Part shown: piece after piece, positions 23,938-34,388 of the stretch | Layout of the letters: every line of letters starts with the position of its first letter | Position numbering within the stretch: position 1 is the stretch's first letter | NCBI GenBank assembly: GCA_009667805.1 | Contig: CM019064.1 | Coordinates: 276,005,662 to 276,069,661, forward strand | DNA length: 64,000 nucleotides | Direction: 5' to 3' | DNA from: Leptobrachium leishanense | Taxonomy: Eukaryota; Chordata; Amphibia; Anura; Megophryidae | Notes under the pieces: model-generated | What the model was told of the DNA's origin: nothing | The model's input: the letters and a program-made list of their open reading frames with translations, nothing else | The model's database searches: none | Program-made: the position numbers and the translations under genes

Positions 23938-24325
23938 TGTCAGGATCCCTGGCTATAGCCATCCTGAAACCCCCTCTGGTGGTTCACTTCCATCCTGTTC
24001 CTGCCCTGCAGCCAGCAACCAGCATCCAGCAGTGTAAGAGTTAAACATCAAACACACGTGACTCACGAAATAAAGAGCTTTGCCCCGCACTCACACATTG
24101 CTGGTTCATTACGGCTCATGATCACCAAGAGTGAACACCCTTGCTATTGTTGCTATCTGCTACCTGATTCCTGCAAATTACAACCATCATCCTCTACAAT
24201 CAACCTGGTTAGTCTTTATTTCCATTCACCCTCCACCATCCATATCCTCTGTTTATCGGTGCAGACCACTGCATCCTGGGCTCACAACCCCATCCTACTA
24301 CACCTACCGCAGTCAAACCCTTACA
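23938..24325 (+). repeat. 5' LTR of the Sushi-type element
   Basis: It starts TGTCAGGATCCC and ends CCTTACA, with AATAAA at 24069-24074. It aligns with the 3' LTR over most of its length, with small indels (extra CAACCAGCATCC near 24012). The last 50-60 bases differ clearly from the 3' LTR. Confidence 0.82.
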
Positions 24326-24327
24326 GA

Positions 24328-25041
24328 ATGAACCAGCCCAATACAAATGAGCCTGCAGTGCTGCACTTTATGGTGGAGTTACTGAAGACGACCTTCCAGG
24401 AACTTTTTAAAAACCTGGCTGATTCACTGGTGCAATTGCTGCAGAATATTCTGGGCACCTCAACTAAGGTGTGCGCTCCTCCAAACAAACGCCATGATCC
24501 CCTGTCTCCTGAAGAGCGTGTCAGGAGACAAAATAGCAATTTGTGCCTGTACTGCGGGGCAGGATCACATTGGATATCAGATTGCCCAGAAAAAAACCCC
24601 AGATCTGCGGTTGTCAAACCAGCACCGGTTTCTAAGCCTGCTGCCAATCCCAAAGACGCTCCAGTGCTTAGAACTCTGAAGCAAACCCAGGCTTCCAGGC
24701 CTGCTTCTAGGCCTAAACCTGCTTCAAAGAGACCTACCATCCTTAAGCTGGTACCCCTACCCAAACCGGCCCCCAGGAGATCTCTAGAACCCAAACCTGC
24801 ATCCCGAACAACTCATGTACCTACACCTGTCCCCAGACGAACTGTACCCGCTGTATCCAGGCATGTGACGTCTCTGGAGGTCAGTTCAGAAGAGGAGTAT
24901 GAGAACCCTGTAATGCCTATGGAGACTGATTACACTGTGCCCATAGAACCTGTCCTTCCCATGGATCTGGAGACCACCGACCTGTGGAGACAGATCTACC
25001 AACCCCTATGGAGATCATGTCCATGCCAGTTTCTACTGTGA
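24328..25041 (+). CDS. Gag-like protein with CCHC zinc knuckle
   Basis: The predicted protein has 237 residues from ATG 24328, just after the 5' LTR; an upstream in-frame ATG at 24058 lies in the LTR and is less likely. Residues 1-50 are a helical segment that could be the remnant of the capsid region (normally far longer). Next comes PLSPEERVRRQ and a single knuckle of the form C-x2-C-x4-H-x4-C (CLYCGAGSHWISDC, about residues 71-84). A Pro/Lys/Ser-rich basic region (about 90-180) ends in an acidic tail. The 'EER.RR....LCLYCG' arrangement is characteristic of Sushi-class Ty3 gag and of the host genes derived from it. Nucleic-acid binding is inferred from the knuckle. It is short because most of the capsid is missing; it overlaps the next ORF by 58 bases in another frame. 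Confidence 0.7.
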   Translation: MNQPNTNEPAVLHFMVELLKTTFQELFKNLADSLVQLLQNILGTSTKVCAPPNKRHDPLSPEERVRRQNSNLCLYCGAGSHWISDCPEKNPRSAVVKPAPVSKPAANPKDAPVLRTLKQTQASRPASRPKPASKRPTILKLVPLPKPAPRRSLEPKPASRTTHVPTPVPRRTVPAVSRHVTSLEVSSEEEYENPVMPMETDYTVPIEPVLPMDLETTDLWRQIYQPLWRSCPCQFLL

Positions 25042-26321
25042 CACAGATCCCTTTCAAACAGGTAATGAAGGCTAGGCTGAAGAAAGCCCAGAAGATTAAG
25101 AGCTCCCTTATGGCGATCACAACTCCCATCACTCCTAGCCAGCACAATCCGCTGCTGTCTTCCTGTGTTTTTTCCCTGTCTGAATATGACCCAGAGGACA
25201 TCGCTGTCTCTGAGGAGAGCCCACCGAGACAGACAGCCCGACGCTCAAAGGGACCCCCAGGTCAACACCAGGGGTCTGACACCCCTATAAAGGCATGGCG
25301 AGGCTTCTGTTCTTCATCCTGCGATGGATCTGTATCAGAAAGGGATTGTGGCTGGGAAGAGCAAGAAGAAGAGGACGAGGGCATTAAGTCTTGGCTGTGC
25401 GACTATCCTTCCCTTAGTGATGGATCAGGTTTAGAAGGGGAACCGGGAGAAATGGAGAAGATGCCTACTCCGATGCCTTCTTCCTATGTGGGCACCAGGT
25501 TCGAAGGTGACTCTGCCTCCTACTTGTCTCCTTCTGTCGCCAAGGCCAGATGCTCCAAGGACACTTCTGTTCATCAAGACCCCTTACCCGAGGATACATG
25601 TCCCTATATACGGTACAGGGATGTTTTGCTCTTCCTACCTTGGTACCACCTGGATACATGGGCACCCTCATTCCTGATGCATCAGTTGACCCATCACCGG
25701 AGGACTGAGTCACTGCTTCTAACGGGACTGTGGTTCGTCGCAAAGATCTCGACATCTTCGAAAAGGGGTTACTCCGGCGTAAGGAGATTGAAGGGGGAAC
25801 GCCATCTGGGTACACGGGTATTCTCATTCCTGTCATGTCTGCTGACCACAAGAAGACCAAGGCACGGCGGCATCAGAGGAATTCACGTGCCCAACCCTGT
25901 ACCACCACTCCTGACCACCGTTCTGCCCTCCAGTGGTGTGACGAGTACTGGTCCCAGCACCCACCAGAGTGACCCGAGCCTGGTCATGGGCAGTCCTGCT
26001 GCCATCCTTGGTCACTTGGAGCGTGACCTGAAGGGGGAGGTACTGTCAGGATCCCTGGCTGTAGCCATCCTGAAACCCCCCCTGGTGGTTCACTTCCATC
26101 CTGTTCCTGCCCTGCAGCCTGCATCCAGCAGTGTAAGAGTTAAACATCAAACACACGTGACTCACAAAATAAAGGGCTTTTCCCGCACTCACACATTGCT
26201 GGTTCATTACGGCTCATGCTCACCAAGAGTAAACACCCTTGCTATCTGCTACCTGATCCTGATTTCCCATTTCTGGTTCCTGCAAATTACAACCATCATC
26301 CTCTACAATCAACCTGGTTAG
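24984..26321 (+). CDS. Second ORF of the element, no recognised domain
   Basis: This is an open frame of 445 codons that begins inside the gag-like ORF (different frame) and runs into the 3' LTR. I recognise no protease, polymerase, RNase H or integrase motif. The first half is rich in Ser, Pro, Glu and Asp (an EEQEEEDEG run near residue 130), followed by LFLPWYHLDTWAPS. It might be the C-terminal half of the gag-like product reached by frameshifting, a novel ORF, or chance openness. Termination inside the LTR argues against an intact gene. Confidence 0.35.
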   Translation: METDLPTPMEIMSMPVSTVTQIPFKQVMKARLKKAQKIKSSLMAITTPITPSQHNPLLSSCVFSLSEYDPEDIAVSEESPPRQTARRSKGPPGQHQGSDTPIKAWRGFCSSSCDGSVSERDCGWEEQEEEDEGIKSWLCDYPSLSDGSGLEGEPGEMEKMPTPMPSSYVGTRFEGDSASYLSPSVAKARCSKDTSVHQDPLPEDTCPYIRYRDVLLFLPWYHLDTWAPSFLMHQLTHHRRTESLLLTGLWFVAKISTSSKRGYSGVRRLKGERHLGTRVFSFLSCLLTTRRPRHGGIRGIHVPNPVPPLLTTVLPSSGVTSTGPSTHQSDPSLVMGSPAAILGHLERDLKGEVLSGSLAVAILKPPLVVHFHPVPALQPASSSVRVKHQTHVTHKIKGFSRTHTLLVHYGSCSPRVNTLAICYLILISHFWFLQITTIILYNQPG

Positions 26322-26443
26322 TCTTTATTTCCATTCACCCTCCACCATCCATATCCTCTGTTTATCGGTGCAGACCACTGCATCCTGGGCGCATACCCCT
26401 GCCATCCAGGTGCCACCCAGGTACCATCCCCACGTTCCTGACA
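26044..26443 (+). repeat. 3' LTR of the Sushi-type element
   Basis: It starts TGTCAGGATCCC and ends CGTTCCTGACA, giving a TGTCAGG...CTGACA inverted end that the 5' LTR lacks. AATAAA is at 26168-26173. At 400 bp it is slightly longer than the 5' LTR. Confidence 0.85.
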
Positions 26444-26727
26444 GGCAGTGTTTACCAAACCTGTCCTCCCGGGACCCTCAACCAGGCCAGATTTTGAAGA
26501 TCACCTTGGGGAAATACAGACTGAATCCTGCAATCACTGAGCAGCAAATTCTATCACCTGTGCTGTGCTTCAGATATCTGGAAAACCTGGCGAGGCAGAG
26601 GGTCCTGAGGACAGGTTTGGGAAACACTGCTCTAGGGTTTAAACAGGAAGTGGAAATGGAGGGGTTAAACATTAACATCTTCTTGCCCCCTCTGCCACCC
26701 CCCTTCTGTTTTTGACCCTCTAGTTAG

Positions 26728-27088
26728 CATAAAAACTAATTTTAAATCCAGGGCCGGACTCCCACAGAGTTCCTCCAGACACAGCATGCTATAGCTGCAT
26801 TCCTGTAGGTTGCAGCAGTCACGTGACTATGGAGAGACTGGATGCTTGAGCGAGTTCCCAGCCAAACCAACAGCTCTCAATGCGAGTGCATTGAGAGACA
26901 TTAAATGCAGGAAAAGTTCTTAGAGTCCCAATCTTGAGTAAGCTTAGATCAGACCTTGCTGATCTAAAAATTTTTGTGAGGGACTGATCCCCCACATTCT
27001 GACGCTGAATCAGCCCTCTAACCTAATGGATTGGGGACTCAGTCACTGTAACTGCTAAAATTACATTAAGAAATCATGGTGCCTTTTT
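26728..27088. other. Intron sequence, no gene seen
   Basis: CAGGGCCGGACTCC near 26750 looks like an isolated hAT-type terminus; no partner was found. Confidence 0.4.
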
Positions 27089-27881
27089 AGACATGTGCAC
27101 AACGAAAAAAAATATTTTGTTTCAGATCAATCCATTACCTTTAAGTTTCTTTCGGTGCGTTCGTTATGTTACCGTGATTCATATTTCGTATCGAATCGTT
27201 ACTTCGGAAGATTAGTAATTCGTATTGATTCATTATTTTGTTTCAATAGTTATTATTTTTTTTTCGCTATTTTGGAATGTGAAACAGATTTACTAATTAC
27301 TTACTCCCCCTGTCCTTGGTTATGAAATATGTTTCAGCACCAAGGACAGCACCCGCCAAACGCAGCCAGACTGAAGGAAAGAAAAAAAATGCTGCGTTCA
27401 GCAAAGAAAAAAAGCCTTGTCTTTTTAAAATAATTGGGAATCCAAAAATTTCACCCATAAAATACTCCAATTCGGAAAAAAAAATAAATCGAAAAAAAAA
27501 TCAAAAAAAAAATCGCAGCCTATGGGATTTCCTTGTTTAAACCTCTCGCATAAACCACTAACAATCAGATTATTTCATTGACATTTCAGTCCTGTTCAGT
27601 ATTCTTCGAATAGATTAACCATTCCTTCTCTATGGGGATTTCACTGCTGTCGAATCGCACCATACAAAAGATTCAGCACCACGGCCAAAGGACAGGGACG
27701 TGGTGCTAAATCTCTGAAACAGAATAACGAATCGATTTAGTAAACACTGAATTAATTTGTTATATTCTGTTTCTGACAGAACCGATTCGTTATTTCGGAA
27801 GTGCTTCTGAAATACGAATTGGTAAATTTTGTCCGAATTGCGATTCGGAATGAAACTGACAAAACTAAATGCACATATCTA
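27089..27881. mobile_element. MITE 'ACATGTGCAC...TTCG' family
   Basis: The left end AGACATGTGCACAACGAAA and right end ACTAAATGCACATATCT are inverted. The interior has repeated CGAATCG/TTCGTTA motifs and the segment TTTCAGCACCAAGGACAG, which recurs near 31785. The last 35 bases of the window start another copy. The target duplication is unresolved. Confidence 0.6.
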
Positions 27882-28365
27882 GGTTCTTTAGTATAACTTG
27901 AATAACAGGTGTAATTTTGGGTATAGAGCATCTAATGAAACATTCACTTAGCAAGAGAATACCTAATCCAGTTATTATTGTGGAGATCCAGGATGTTTTC
28001 TTGTATCTGGAGGTTGTAGGGCTCTCCTTCACAATATGCAAGTAGGCTCCAGGTTACCATTATAATTAATCTGCAATGCAAGTGCATGGCTCAGATGAGA
28101 ATTGGTTTTTTTCCCCTGGCAGTTCAGTGTTTCTGGTCAATGACAAATTTGGAGCGCATTACCCAGTTCACAAACCTCTCACAAGTATTGTCTGCACTGA
28201 AGAACGAATTCTCCATCTCTCGAATTCACTACACTGTGATATGTATGGGATGCAAATGGCAGCGCGCATCCTTTCAGTAGAATCATGTGGTCATATTACA
28301 TACTTCACGCTAATGTTAGCACTCAGCTGTGTGAACGTTAACGTTAGCTTAAGGGGTCCTGGCGC
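27882..28365. other. Intron with a partial 'CATATTACAT' MITE end
   Basis: 28285-28350 (GGTCATATTACATAC, ACGCTAATGTTAGC, ACGTTAACGTTAGC) is a partial copy of the family at 28366-29013, so two fragments are adjacent. The remainder is unique. Confidence 0.45.
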
Positions 28366-29013
28366 GGGCCGACCATATTACATTCCAAACGCTAACGGTT
28401 TAAAAATACAGTTAGTGATTCGGAGCTTGCGCTTTTCAGTGAAAGCTTACTGTACTTTGTGCTCGCTATGCTCAACATGTGGAGTGCAAAGTGTTAATTA
28501 GCGTTAGGATTACAAACTCCTAATGCTAACTATGTCCTGCTGCGGTTAACTCAAAAGTTACCCGCAGCTAGGAGCTGGTGCTGATTCCACCTCTGCAGAA
28601 TCAGTCAGCCCCAGCTGAATTAACACCCAAAAATACTCACCTCTCATCCCGCGGAGAGAAAGGCGGCCTGATCCATTTCTTCTTACCGCCGGGAGCAGAG
28701 GGAGACTGGGGGGAAAAAAGTCTCCCAGTCTCACTCTGCAAATCACTCCACTGACCTGCCAGATCTCACAAGGCGAGATCCTGCAGGTCATGTGACTGGC
28801 AGTGGCCTATGGACTCCATAGAGGGGATGCTCACAGTGGCACTTAGTGCTGCCTTGAGCATCCCGAGGCTTAGCGTCGTGTTAGGGGGCAGGCTGCTGAA
28901 TTAGCTCCTGCCCTGTAAAATGACGCTAAAACGGGGATGCTAAGGGGAAAACTGAAGGTGCAGGTTTTCCTCCTTAGCGTCCCCATTTTAGCGTGATGTA
29001 TGTAATATGGCCC
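28366..29013. mobile_element. 'GGGCCATATTACAT' MITE
   Basis: The left end GGGCCGACCATATTACATT and right end ATGTAATATGGCCC are inverted. Internal blocks (AGGAGCTGGTGCTG, AATACTCACC, GGGAGACTGGGG, TTTTCCTCCTTAGCGTCC) match 16795-17307 and, in part, 44045-44200. No clear target duplication. Confidence 0.65.
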
Positions 29014-29805
29014 GTGATGTTTTATTGAGGTAAAATCTAGATGCTTGTTAATTTTCTGCCTGATAAACTGATTACTATAAAAAAAATGTATTTCCTGCGA
29101 TTTTATTATGAGATATTTTCAGATCGGTGCAAAACAGAAGTTTACAAATCCAAAATATTTGGATTTAGAAAATTCTGGATCCGACAAGAAATTTTTCTCT
29201 GTATGCACTTGTACTCTCTCTCTTCTTTTGACTTGCGCTTCTCATTTTCTGAACCTAATTGTCTTGTCTGCACGTTGAATGATAAATATTGAATATTTTT
29301 ATACTGCATCAGAGCTAAGAAACCTGACCATTTTATGTGTCACAAAAAGAGACCGGTATCATAGATTAACGTCCGCTTACGGTTTATTTTTTCAAAAGAA
29401 TGAACTACTGAGGGCTCATACAATGATATAACAATTTACATTCACAGTGGAATCAGCTTTCATTGGATTCGGTACCTATGCACCTACCGTTCCTACTTAT
29501 GCCTGAAAGCTTTCTATTTTAATCGCAGTGTCATGCATGACATAAGAGTGCACCTGACATCACACGCATGTTGAATGTGAATTACAGTCAGTGCTAACCC
29601 AATATAGCAGTAAGAGAGAACGCTAACTGAAAATTGAAGTATATGTTTAACAATTGTTAAAATAAGGTTAAGTATGTTTTTCATAGATCGTATACATGAT
29701 TTGTAATAATGTGCCCTATACCATGCCATGGTACATCAAAGGGACACAGCCACAATAGCATGATGCCTCAAGCTAAATTTATCATTACATCTTGGCAAAC
29801 ACCAA
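29014..29805. other. Intron sequence, no gene seen
   Basis: Unique AT-rich sequence. Confidence 0.4.
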
Positions 29806-29988
29806 CAGGTCTATTCAATAAAAGGTGAAACTCTGGAGAACTTTTGGAGAAGTGAAAATTCTGGGTCAAAATAGTCGATTTGGAAAGTGAGATAAATGGG
29901 CGAATTTTTCTGGTTTGACTATTTTTGAGCTAGAATTTTCACTTCTCCAAAAGTTCTCCAGAGCCTCACCTTTTAGTGAATAGACCCT
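29806..29988. mobile_element. MITE 'GGTCTATTCA', near-perfect hairpin, duplication CAA
   Basis: The ends CAGGTCTATTCA and TGAATAGACCCT are inverted, with CAA on both sides (29803-29805, 29989-29991). The arms AACTTTTGGAGAAGTGAAAATTCT and their complement make a hairpin spanning almost the whole element; the centre is AGTGAGATAAATGG, the same centre as in 46127-47062. Confidence 0.75.
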
Positions 29989-31539
29989 CAACTCACTCGG
30001 AATAAGGCAGATTGATTTTTCGCAGACTACTCATTTTAAATGTTTATTTTTTCAGAATTGGTTTAATGATGGAAACCTAGGCAACATGGCATTTGCGTGT
30101 CTTAAATTGTAAGCTCACTCAAACAGGGTTTGTTTTCCCATTGTTCTCTGTGTTTCAAACTTGTGTTACATGTATGTTTGCCCCATACACTATGCAGTGC
30201 TGCAGTATATGATAGTGCTTTATATATACTTGTAATTAGTCTCTGTAGAATTGCCATGTAGGGCTGCATAAACAATTCTGTCTGATCTAGTCAAGGATGT
30301 GAGACACCTATAGAGGGAATTGTGCGTCCCTGGCCATTAAGGTAGTTTAGAAAAAGCATATTTTTAACAGTTGATGTTTAGAGAAAGCATATTTTTATCA
30401 GTGGATGTTGACGAGGTTTGCAGGAATGGGTGGTGGATGTAAACCCAAGAATACCATCATGACGGTCACATTACAAACTGTAGAGCATGTATGTATTTTA
30501 TAATCAAACCTAAAGCTACAACAGATACAATGTATAAATCTTACAAATTATATATTCAGGGCCATGGCAAGACATTGAGGAGCTTTAGGTAAAACACATT
30601 CTACACCAGAAACACATCCCACGTGCCCACTTGTGTCACTCCAAGCAAATAATGCTGTTCCCCATTTTCATACCTAATGTCCTTCTCTGCTATCTAACCC
30701 ATCTCTGCCATTTTTTTCTCCACATAAACCTAGCAACCTAAATGTCTTTCTCCAGTTTCTCAATCAGATTGTTTTTTCCCCTAGTACACTTCTACACCCA
30801 TAAGTTCTGTCTCAACAATTTCCCCTACCCTAAATACCCTTTTCCCCATAGGTGAGAGGATTCTGTGCAATGGGGCTATATGTTTGCATGGCACTGTACA
30901 GTGTGATATGGGAACTGTGAGGAACTACAGAGGGGTGTTGGGTGATGTGCAAGTATTATGAAGACTGTACGTATAATATGGGTGTTGATGAACTATAGTG
31001 AGGGTTCTATATGGGATTTGGATGACTGTGTCGTAGGCAGAATTTGTGTATTTGTCAGGAAGGGTATATGGGAGGGTCCTTGTTTTGCCTCTGATCAGGA
31101 AGTGCTGGCATTTTGGCAGACGCAAAAACCCATACACAAATATATTAATATACCTGTTAACACATACAGATACACATATACAATCACACACATACTCACA
31201 AATACACAGACATCTCTTCATCCAAATATACACACACATACATATATACATACACTAAGGTTGACCGTCCACTGGGTCCGTTTTCATGCAATCATCCGCT
31301 ATCGTGTGTTGTTGTCTGACCAATGCCACAACATGGAGATGAACCAACCCTCTCCCACTGCCTCCTCCTTCCATTGAACGTCTTCGATGTGTTTTGCATC
31401 TACAACAGACTAGCAATCTTTCCCATTTCAATGTGATTTGTCGGACGACACCAGGACAATCTGGTACAATTTAAATGAAAAAAAATTAATTGTATAGTTA
31501 TATCACTGTTCCGCAGCAGGGAAATTATCCCGTAGAGAA
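29989..31539. other. Intron with an L2-like tail and simple repeats
   Basis: 30105-30235 (TTGTAAGCTCACTC, TGCAGTGCTGCAGTATATGATAGTGCTTTATATA) looks like the 3' tail of an L2-like LINE on the plus strand. 31130-31252 is a degenerate CA-rich microsatellite (ACACATAC...). No gene. Confidence 0.5.
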
Positions 31540-31960
31540 GTGATTCAGTTTGACAGGCGAAGCTCATAGGATGCAATGTAAAAACTATTTTTATTGGTTT
31601 TTTTATTCAACCGTTTATTCTTTTCGTCCGCAGCAAAAGCCTTTTCATTTATTGATTTTTTTTTTTTATTGGATTTTTTTTTTTTTTTTAAGGCAAAATT
31701 TTTGATTCCCTTCTTTTTATTAAAAATACTTTTTTTGTTCTTCACTCTGGCTGCGTTCGGCGTTGCTGTTTTTGTTGCTGAAACCTATTTCAGCACCAAG
31801 GACCAGGATTTTTTTTTCTCCCTGCAGTCATCAAGTTTATCTTTTTATGCTTTCGTCTGTGTTCGTTGGTGCTCTTCTTGGTGCTGAAACCCCGTTCAAC
31901 ACCAGGGACAGGTTTTCCCCCATGCAGCATTTATTTTTTTCTTTGGTGGCCTTTCTGTCA
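31540..31960. mobile_element. Fragment of a T-rich MITE
   Basis: CATAGGATGCAATGTAAAAA, TTATTCTTTTCGTCCGCAGC and TTTCAGCACCAAGGAC resemble interiors of the elements at 61913-62799 and 27089-27881. No termini were found. Confidence 0.35.
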
Positions 31961-32211
31961 TTTGACCTGGGTCATCCACAGCAAGGACGGATCCAGACAC
32001 AGGTTTCGGGGGGGAGGATCTACCGGTTCTGGCTAAGAGCTGGTGTTTAGTTTGCAGTGTCGAGCCTAATTGCAGGCTGTTCTCGTCACACTCTCTCCAG
32101 AGCATTGCATGGGGTCTGTCCTCATGCGGCTCAGGTGACCCAGGATAGACACTGCACAGCGATGTTCTGCATTTTCTAGCACGTACTCTGCCTGTCACTG
32201 AGAATCAAGGA

Positions 32212-32853
32212 GAAGAGGGGTTTGTGAGGAACCTGAGAACGAGCAACAGCACTAGTGGCTTGCTCTACTGTGGGGGCCCGCTCAGGTCTCATACGGTTTT
32301 AGCTTGCTTGTGCCATTACAGGGATGAATGCTCCATATGCAAATCAGTCTGCTCTCACCCAGAAAGGGTGGCCAGTGCTGACTGCCAAGGACATCATCCA
32401 TGCACAAGAGGTGCAGCAACCCCCGACAATCGTTTCGGCCTTGTTAGGCCTCGTCAGGAGGGTATAGCTGACACCCCTCTAGGCACACCAAGCTAGGGGT
32501 CCACGTCTGGATGACCCTGTAGACTAATAGTGAGGAGAAGGGGGGTTTGTGAGGATCCTGATAACGAGCAACAGCACTAGTGGCTTGCTCTATGGTGGGG
32601 GCCCGCTCAGGTCTCACAAGGTTTAAGCTTGTATGTGCCATTACAGGGATGAATGCTCCATATGCAAATCAGCCTGCTCTCATCCCTGTAATGGCACATA
32701 CAAGCTAAAACCTTGTGAGACCTGAGCGGGCCCCCACCGTAGAGCAGGCCATTAGTGCCGTTGCTCGTTCTCAGGACCCTCGCAAACCCCTCTTCTCCTC
32801 ACTATTAGTCTACAGGGTTATCCAGACGTGGACCCCTTGTTTGGTGTGCCTAG
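32212..32853. repeat. Fold-back repeat: one direct and one inverted copy
   Basis: A unit of about 140-175 bp occurs three times. A direct copy at about 32212-32350 and the left arm at about 32476-32651 share GAGCAACAGCACTAGTGGC and GGGGGCCCGCTCAGGTCTCA. The right arm 32679-32853 is the near-perfect reverse complement of the left arm. The loop of about 27 bases contains ATATGCAAATCAG (an ATGCAAAT octamer), also present in the direct copy near 32338. Between the first two copies lies CGTTTCGGCCTTGTTAGGC. No terminal duplication was found. Confidence 0.85.
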
Positions 32854-32955
32854 TACTTCGTGTTTTGGTCTCTATTGATCACCAATCAATGCTACGGTGG
32901 ACGTTAAACTGGGCAGCGACACGGATGTGATGACTGTGTTCGTCTGACATTAGCC
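32852..32955. mobile_element. Right-end fragment of the 'GGCTAGGGTCAGAC' MITE
   Basis: TACTTCGTGTTTTGGTCTC, ATTGATCACCAATCAATGC and CGTCTGACATTAGCC match the last 100 bases of the copy at 16134-16590. TTA follows. It directly adjoins the fold-back repeat. Confidence 0.7.
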
Positions 32956-34183
32956 TTAATGGGACTGCAGGTTTGAGGGGGGAGTGCCCCCTGTGCCTCC
33001 TCTCTGGGTCCGACAGTGGTTCACAGATGCTTTCAGTGGGAGAACCTGGTCGTTGTCTTTATATAGGACTAGGCAAAGTCATAACAAGCAGAAAAATAAT
33101 GAATGTTGCTAGTCACTCATTATTTTGTTGGCTTTAAGACCTTTTTGCAGCTAGAACTTGTAGGAAGTTATTTTGAGAAAGCAACGATCACTTTAAGTAG
33201 GAAAAAGGAATTAAAGAACATGCACATTCATATAGACACAAATACACATAGCTTTACCTTTTCTTTCGACCTCCCCTGATCTCCATGCAGCTTCCCCCCT
33301 AACCTTCTAGTCCCCATCAACAATATAGCTCCGCACTCACAGCTCTCTGCGCAGCTCCAAGATTCTCTCTAGTCTCTATTCCACGACTGTCTTATTCTGA
33401 GGGTGGCAGCAGCTGCCCTCTCAAGCAGGTCTCTGAGATCCCGGGCATTAGAACACAGGTTTAGGAAGGCAGGGTGCCCAATAGGCGTGTTGGTGAACCA
33501 TCGTGGTTGGAACCTTATACAAACGCCTATTTCACCTAATGACACTCTATCCCTACACACTCTATGTATTATGAAAGCTTAAGTGATAAAAGAAAATGAA
33601 TCTGCTGTGTGCTGTGGGGTTACACAGCAGATTCTGCACTAATCTGCTAATTTTCTAAATATATGAACAGTAATTTTATGTCAAAGTCTGTGATTTTATC
33701 CAAAATATACAACTTAGAGGCATAATTATAGTCTCGTAAACACTTGAAAACAATAATTTTCAAATCTAGATGATTTGCTACCATTTACTTTAAAATAAAC
33801 TTTAACCTTTATGTCATTTCTCTTACAGCGGGTATGAACACATACCTGTCATACAGAGACATGAGCAGTTAAGAGTAAATTGGAGCCTGTGGAATACATT
33901 TAAACATTATGTTTAAAGGATTATTATGCTACTCCATGGTAATATGTGAAAGTGATTTGAATAGAATATACAAGAACATTTTAAACATATTTAGGTAAAA
34001 TGAACACATAGAAAGAACATCTACTTTTTTTTCCTGATAATTCCTCTTCCGCATCTTCTTAAAAACATATGTAACCAAAATGTTCGAATTAAGTAATGTC
34101 TAGCATGTTGTTACTTTTTTGCCCAGTATGTTTTATTCTTGTTTTTTAGCTCCATAATAGGGGCTTTGTTCCATTCTTCCCGT
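32956..34183. other. Intron sequence, no gene seen
   Basis: 32970-33015 (GGGGGGAGTGCCCCCTGTG, then GGGTCCGACAGTG) looks like an isolated hAT-type end, perhaps paired with CAGCAAGGACGGATCCAGA near 31978. The acceptor-like CTCTTACAG at 33820-33828 is not followed by TMEM47 coding sequence. Confidence 0.4.
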
Positions 34184-34388
34184 GATTAGGAGATGTCAGA
34201 CGCTGCTAATGTCCAGCCTACATAACGTCCAGACGCAAAAAGTGTTTTATTGAAGATCCGTAAAAAAATCACGCACGAAAATGCGCATCATATGACCGTT
34301 TTCGCGCATTTCGGGAAAAAATACGTCAATGCGTTCGGATGCACTTTTTCACTGTCGCTGTGAATAATGCGTTCGTTTGACCCTAGCC
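34184..34388. mobile_element. Truncated 'GGCTAGGGTCAGAC' MITE (right half)
   Basis: The order GTGATTAGGAGATGTCAGACGC, AATGTCCAGCC, CGTTTTCGCGCATT and CGTTTGACCCTAGCC matches the right half of the copy at 57588-58012. TTA follows at 34389-34391. Confidence 0.72.

Larger units (their letters stand above)
23938..26443 (+). mobile_element. Gag-only Sushi-type (Ty3/Gypsy) LTR retrotransposon, duplication GGCAG
   Basis: The 2506-bp element has two direct LTRs starting TGTCAGGATCCCTGGC, target duplications GGCAG (23933-23937 and 26444-26448), a polypurine tract GAAGGGGGAGG (about 26030-26040) just before the 3' LTR, and a CCHC gag-like ORF. Protease, reverse transcriptase and integrase are absent, so it depends on a partner for movement. 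No clear tRNA primer site follows the 5' LTR. It inserted into the third base of a hAT MITE. Confidence 0.9.
23935..26629. mobile_element. hAT MITE split by an LTR retrotransposon, duplication CTCTAGGG
   Basis: Only CAG (23935-23937) lies left of the LTR insertion; the rest is 26444-26629 and ends GGTTTGGGAAACACTG. Perfect 8-bp duplications CTCTAGGG lie at 23927-23934 and 26630-26637. Without the LTR element the MITE is about 185 bp and belongs to the 'CAGTGGTTCCCAACC' family (copies at 12661, 35949 and 38937). Confidence 0.85.
23926..26727. mobile_element. Outermost small element of a three-layer nest
   Basis: ACTCTAGGG at 23926-23934 continues, after removal of the inner hAT MITE and one duplicate, with TTTAAACAGGAAGTGG at 26638 and ends near 26722 with TTGACCCTCTAGT, the inverted form of the start. 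The arm AATGGAGGGGTTAAACATTAA recurs in reverse at 36820-36860. Its own target duplication is not clear. Confidence 0.5.

Noticed and set aside
30925..31377. Open frames over the 31 kb CA-rich region
   Set aside because: Derived from a degenerate ACACATAC microsatellite; no protein-like features.
33815..33900. Good splice-acceptor-like sequence (CTCTTACAG)
   Set aside because: No plausible coding continuation in the required phase.
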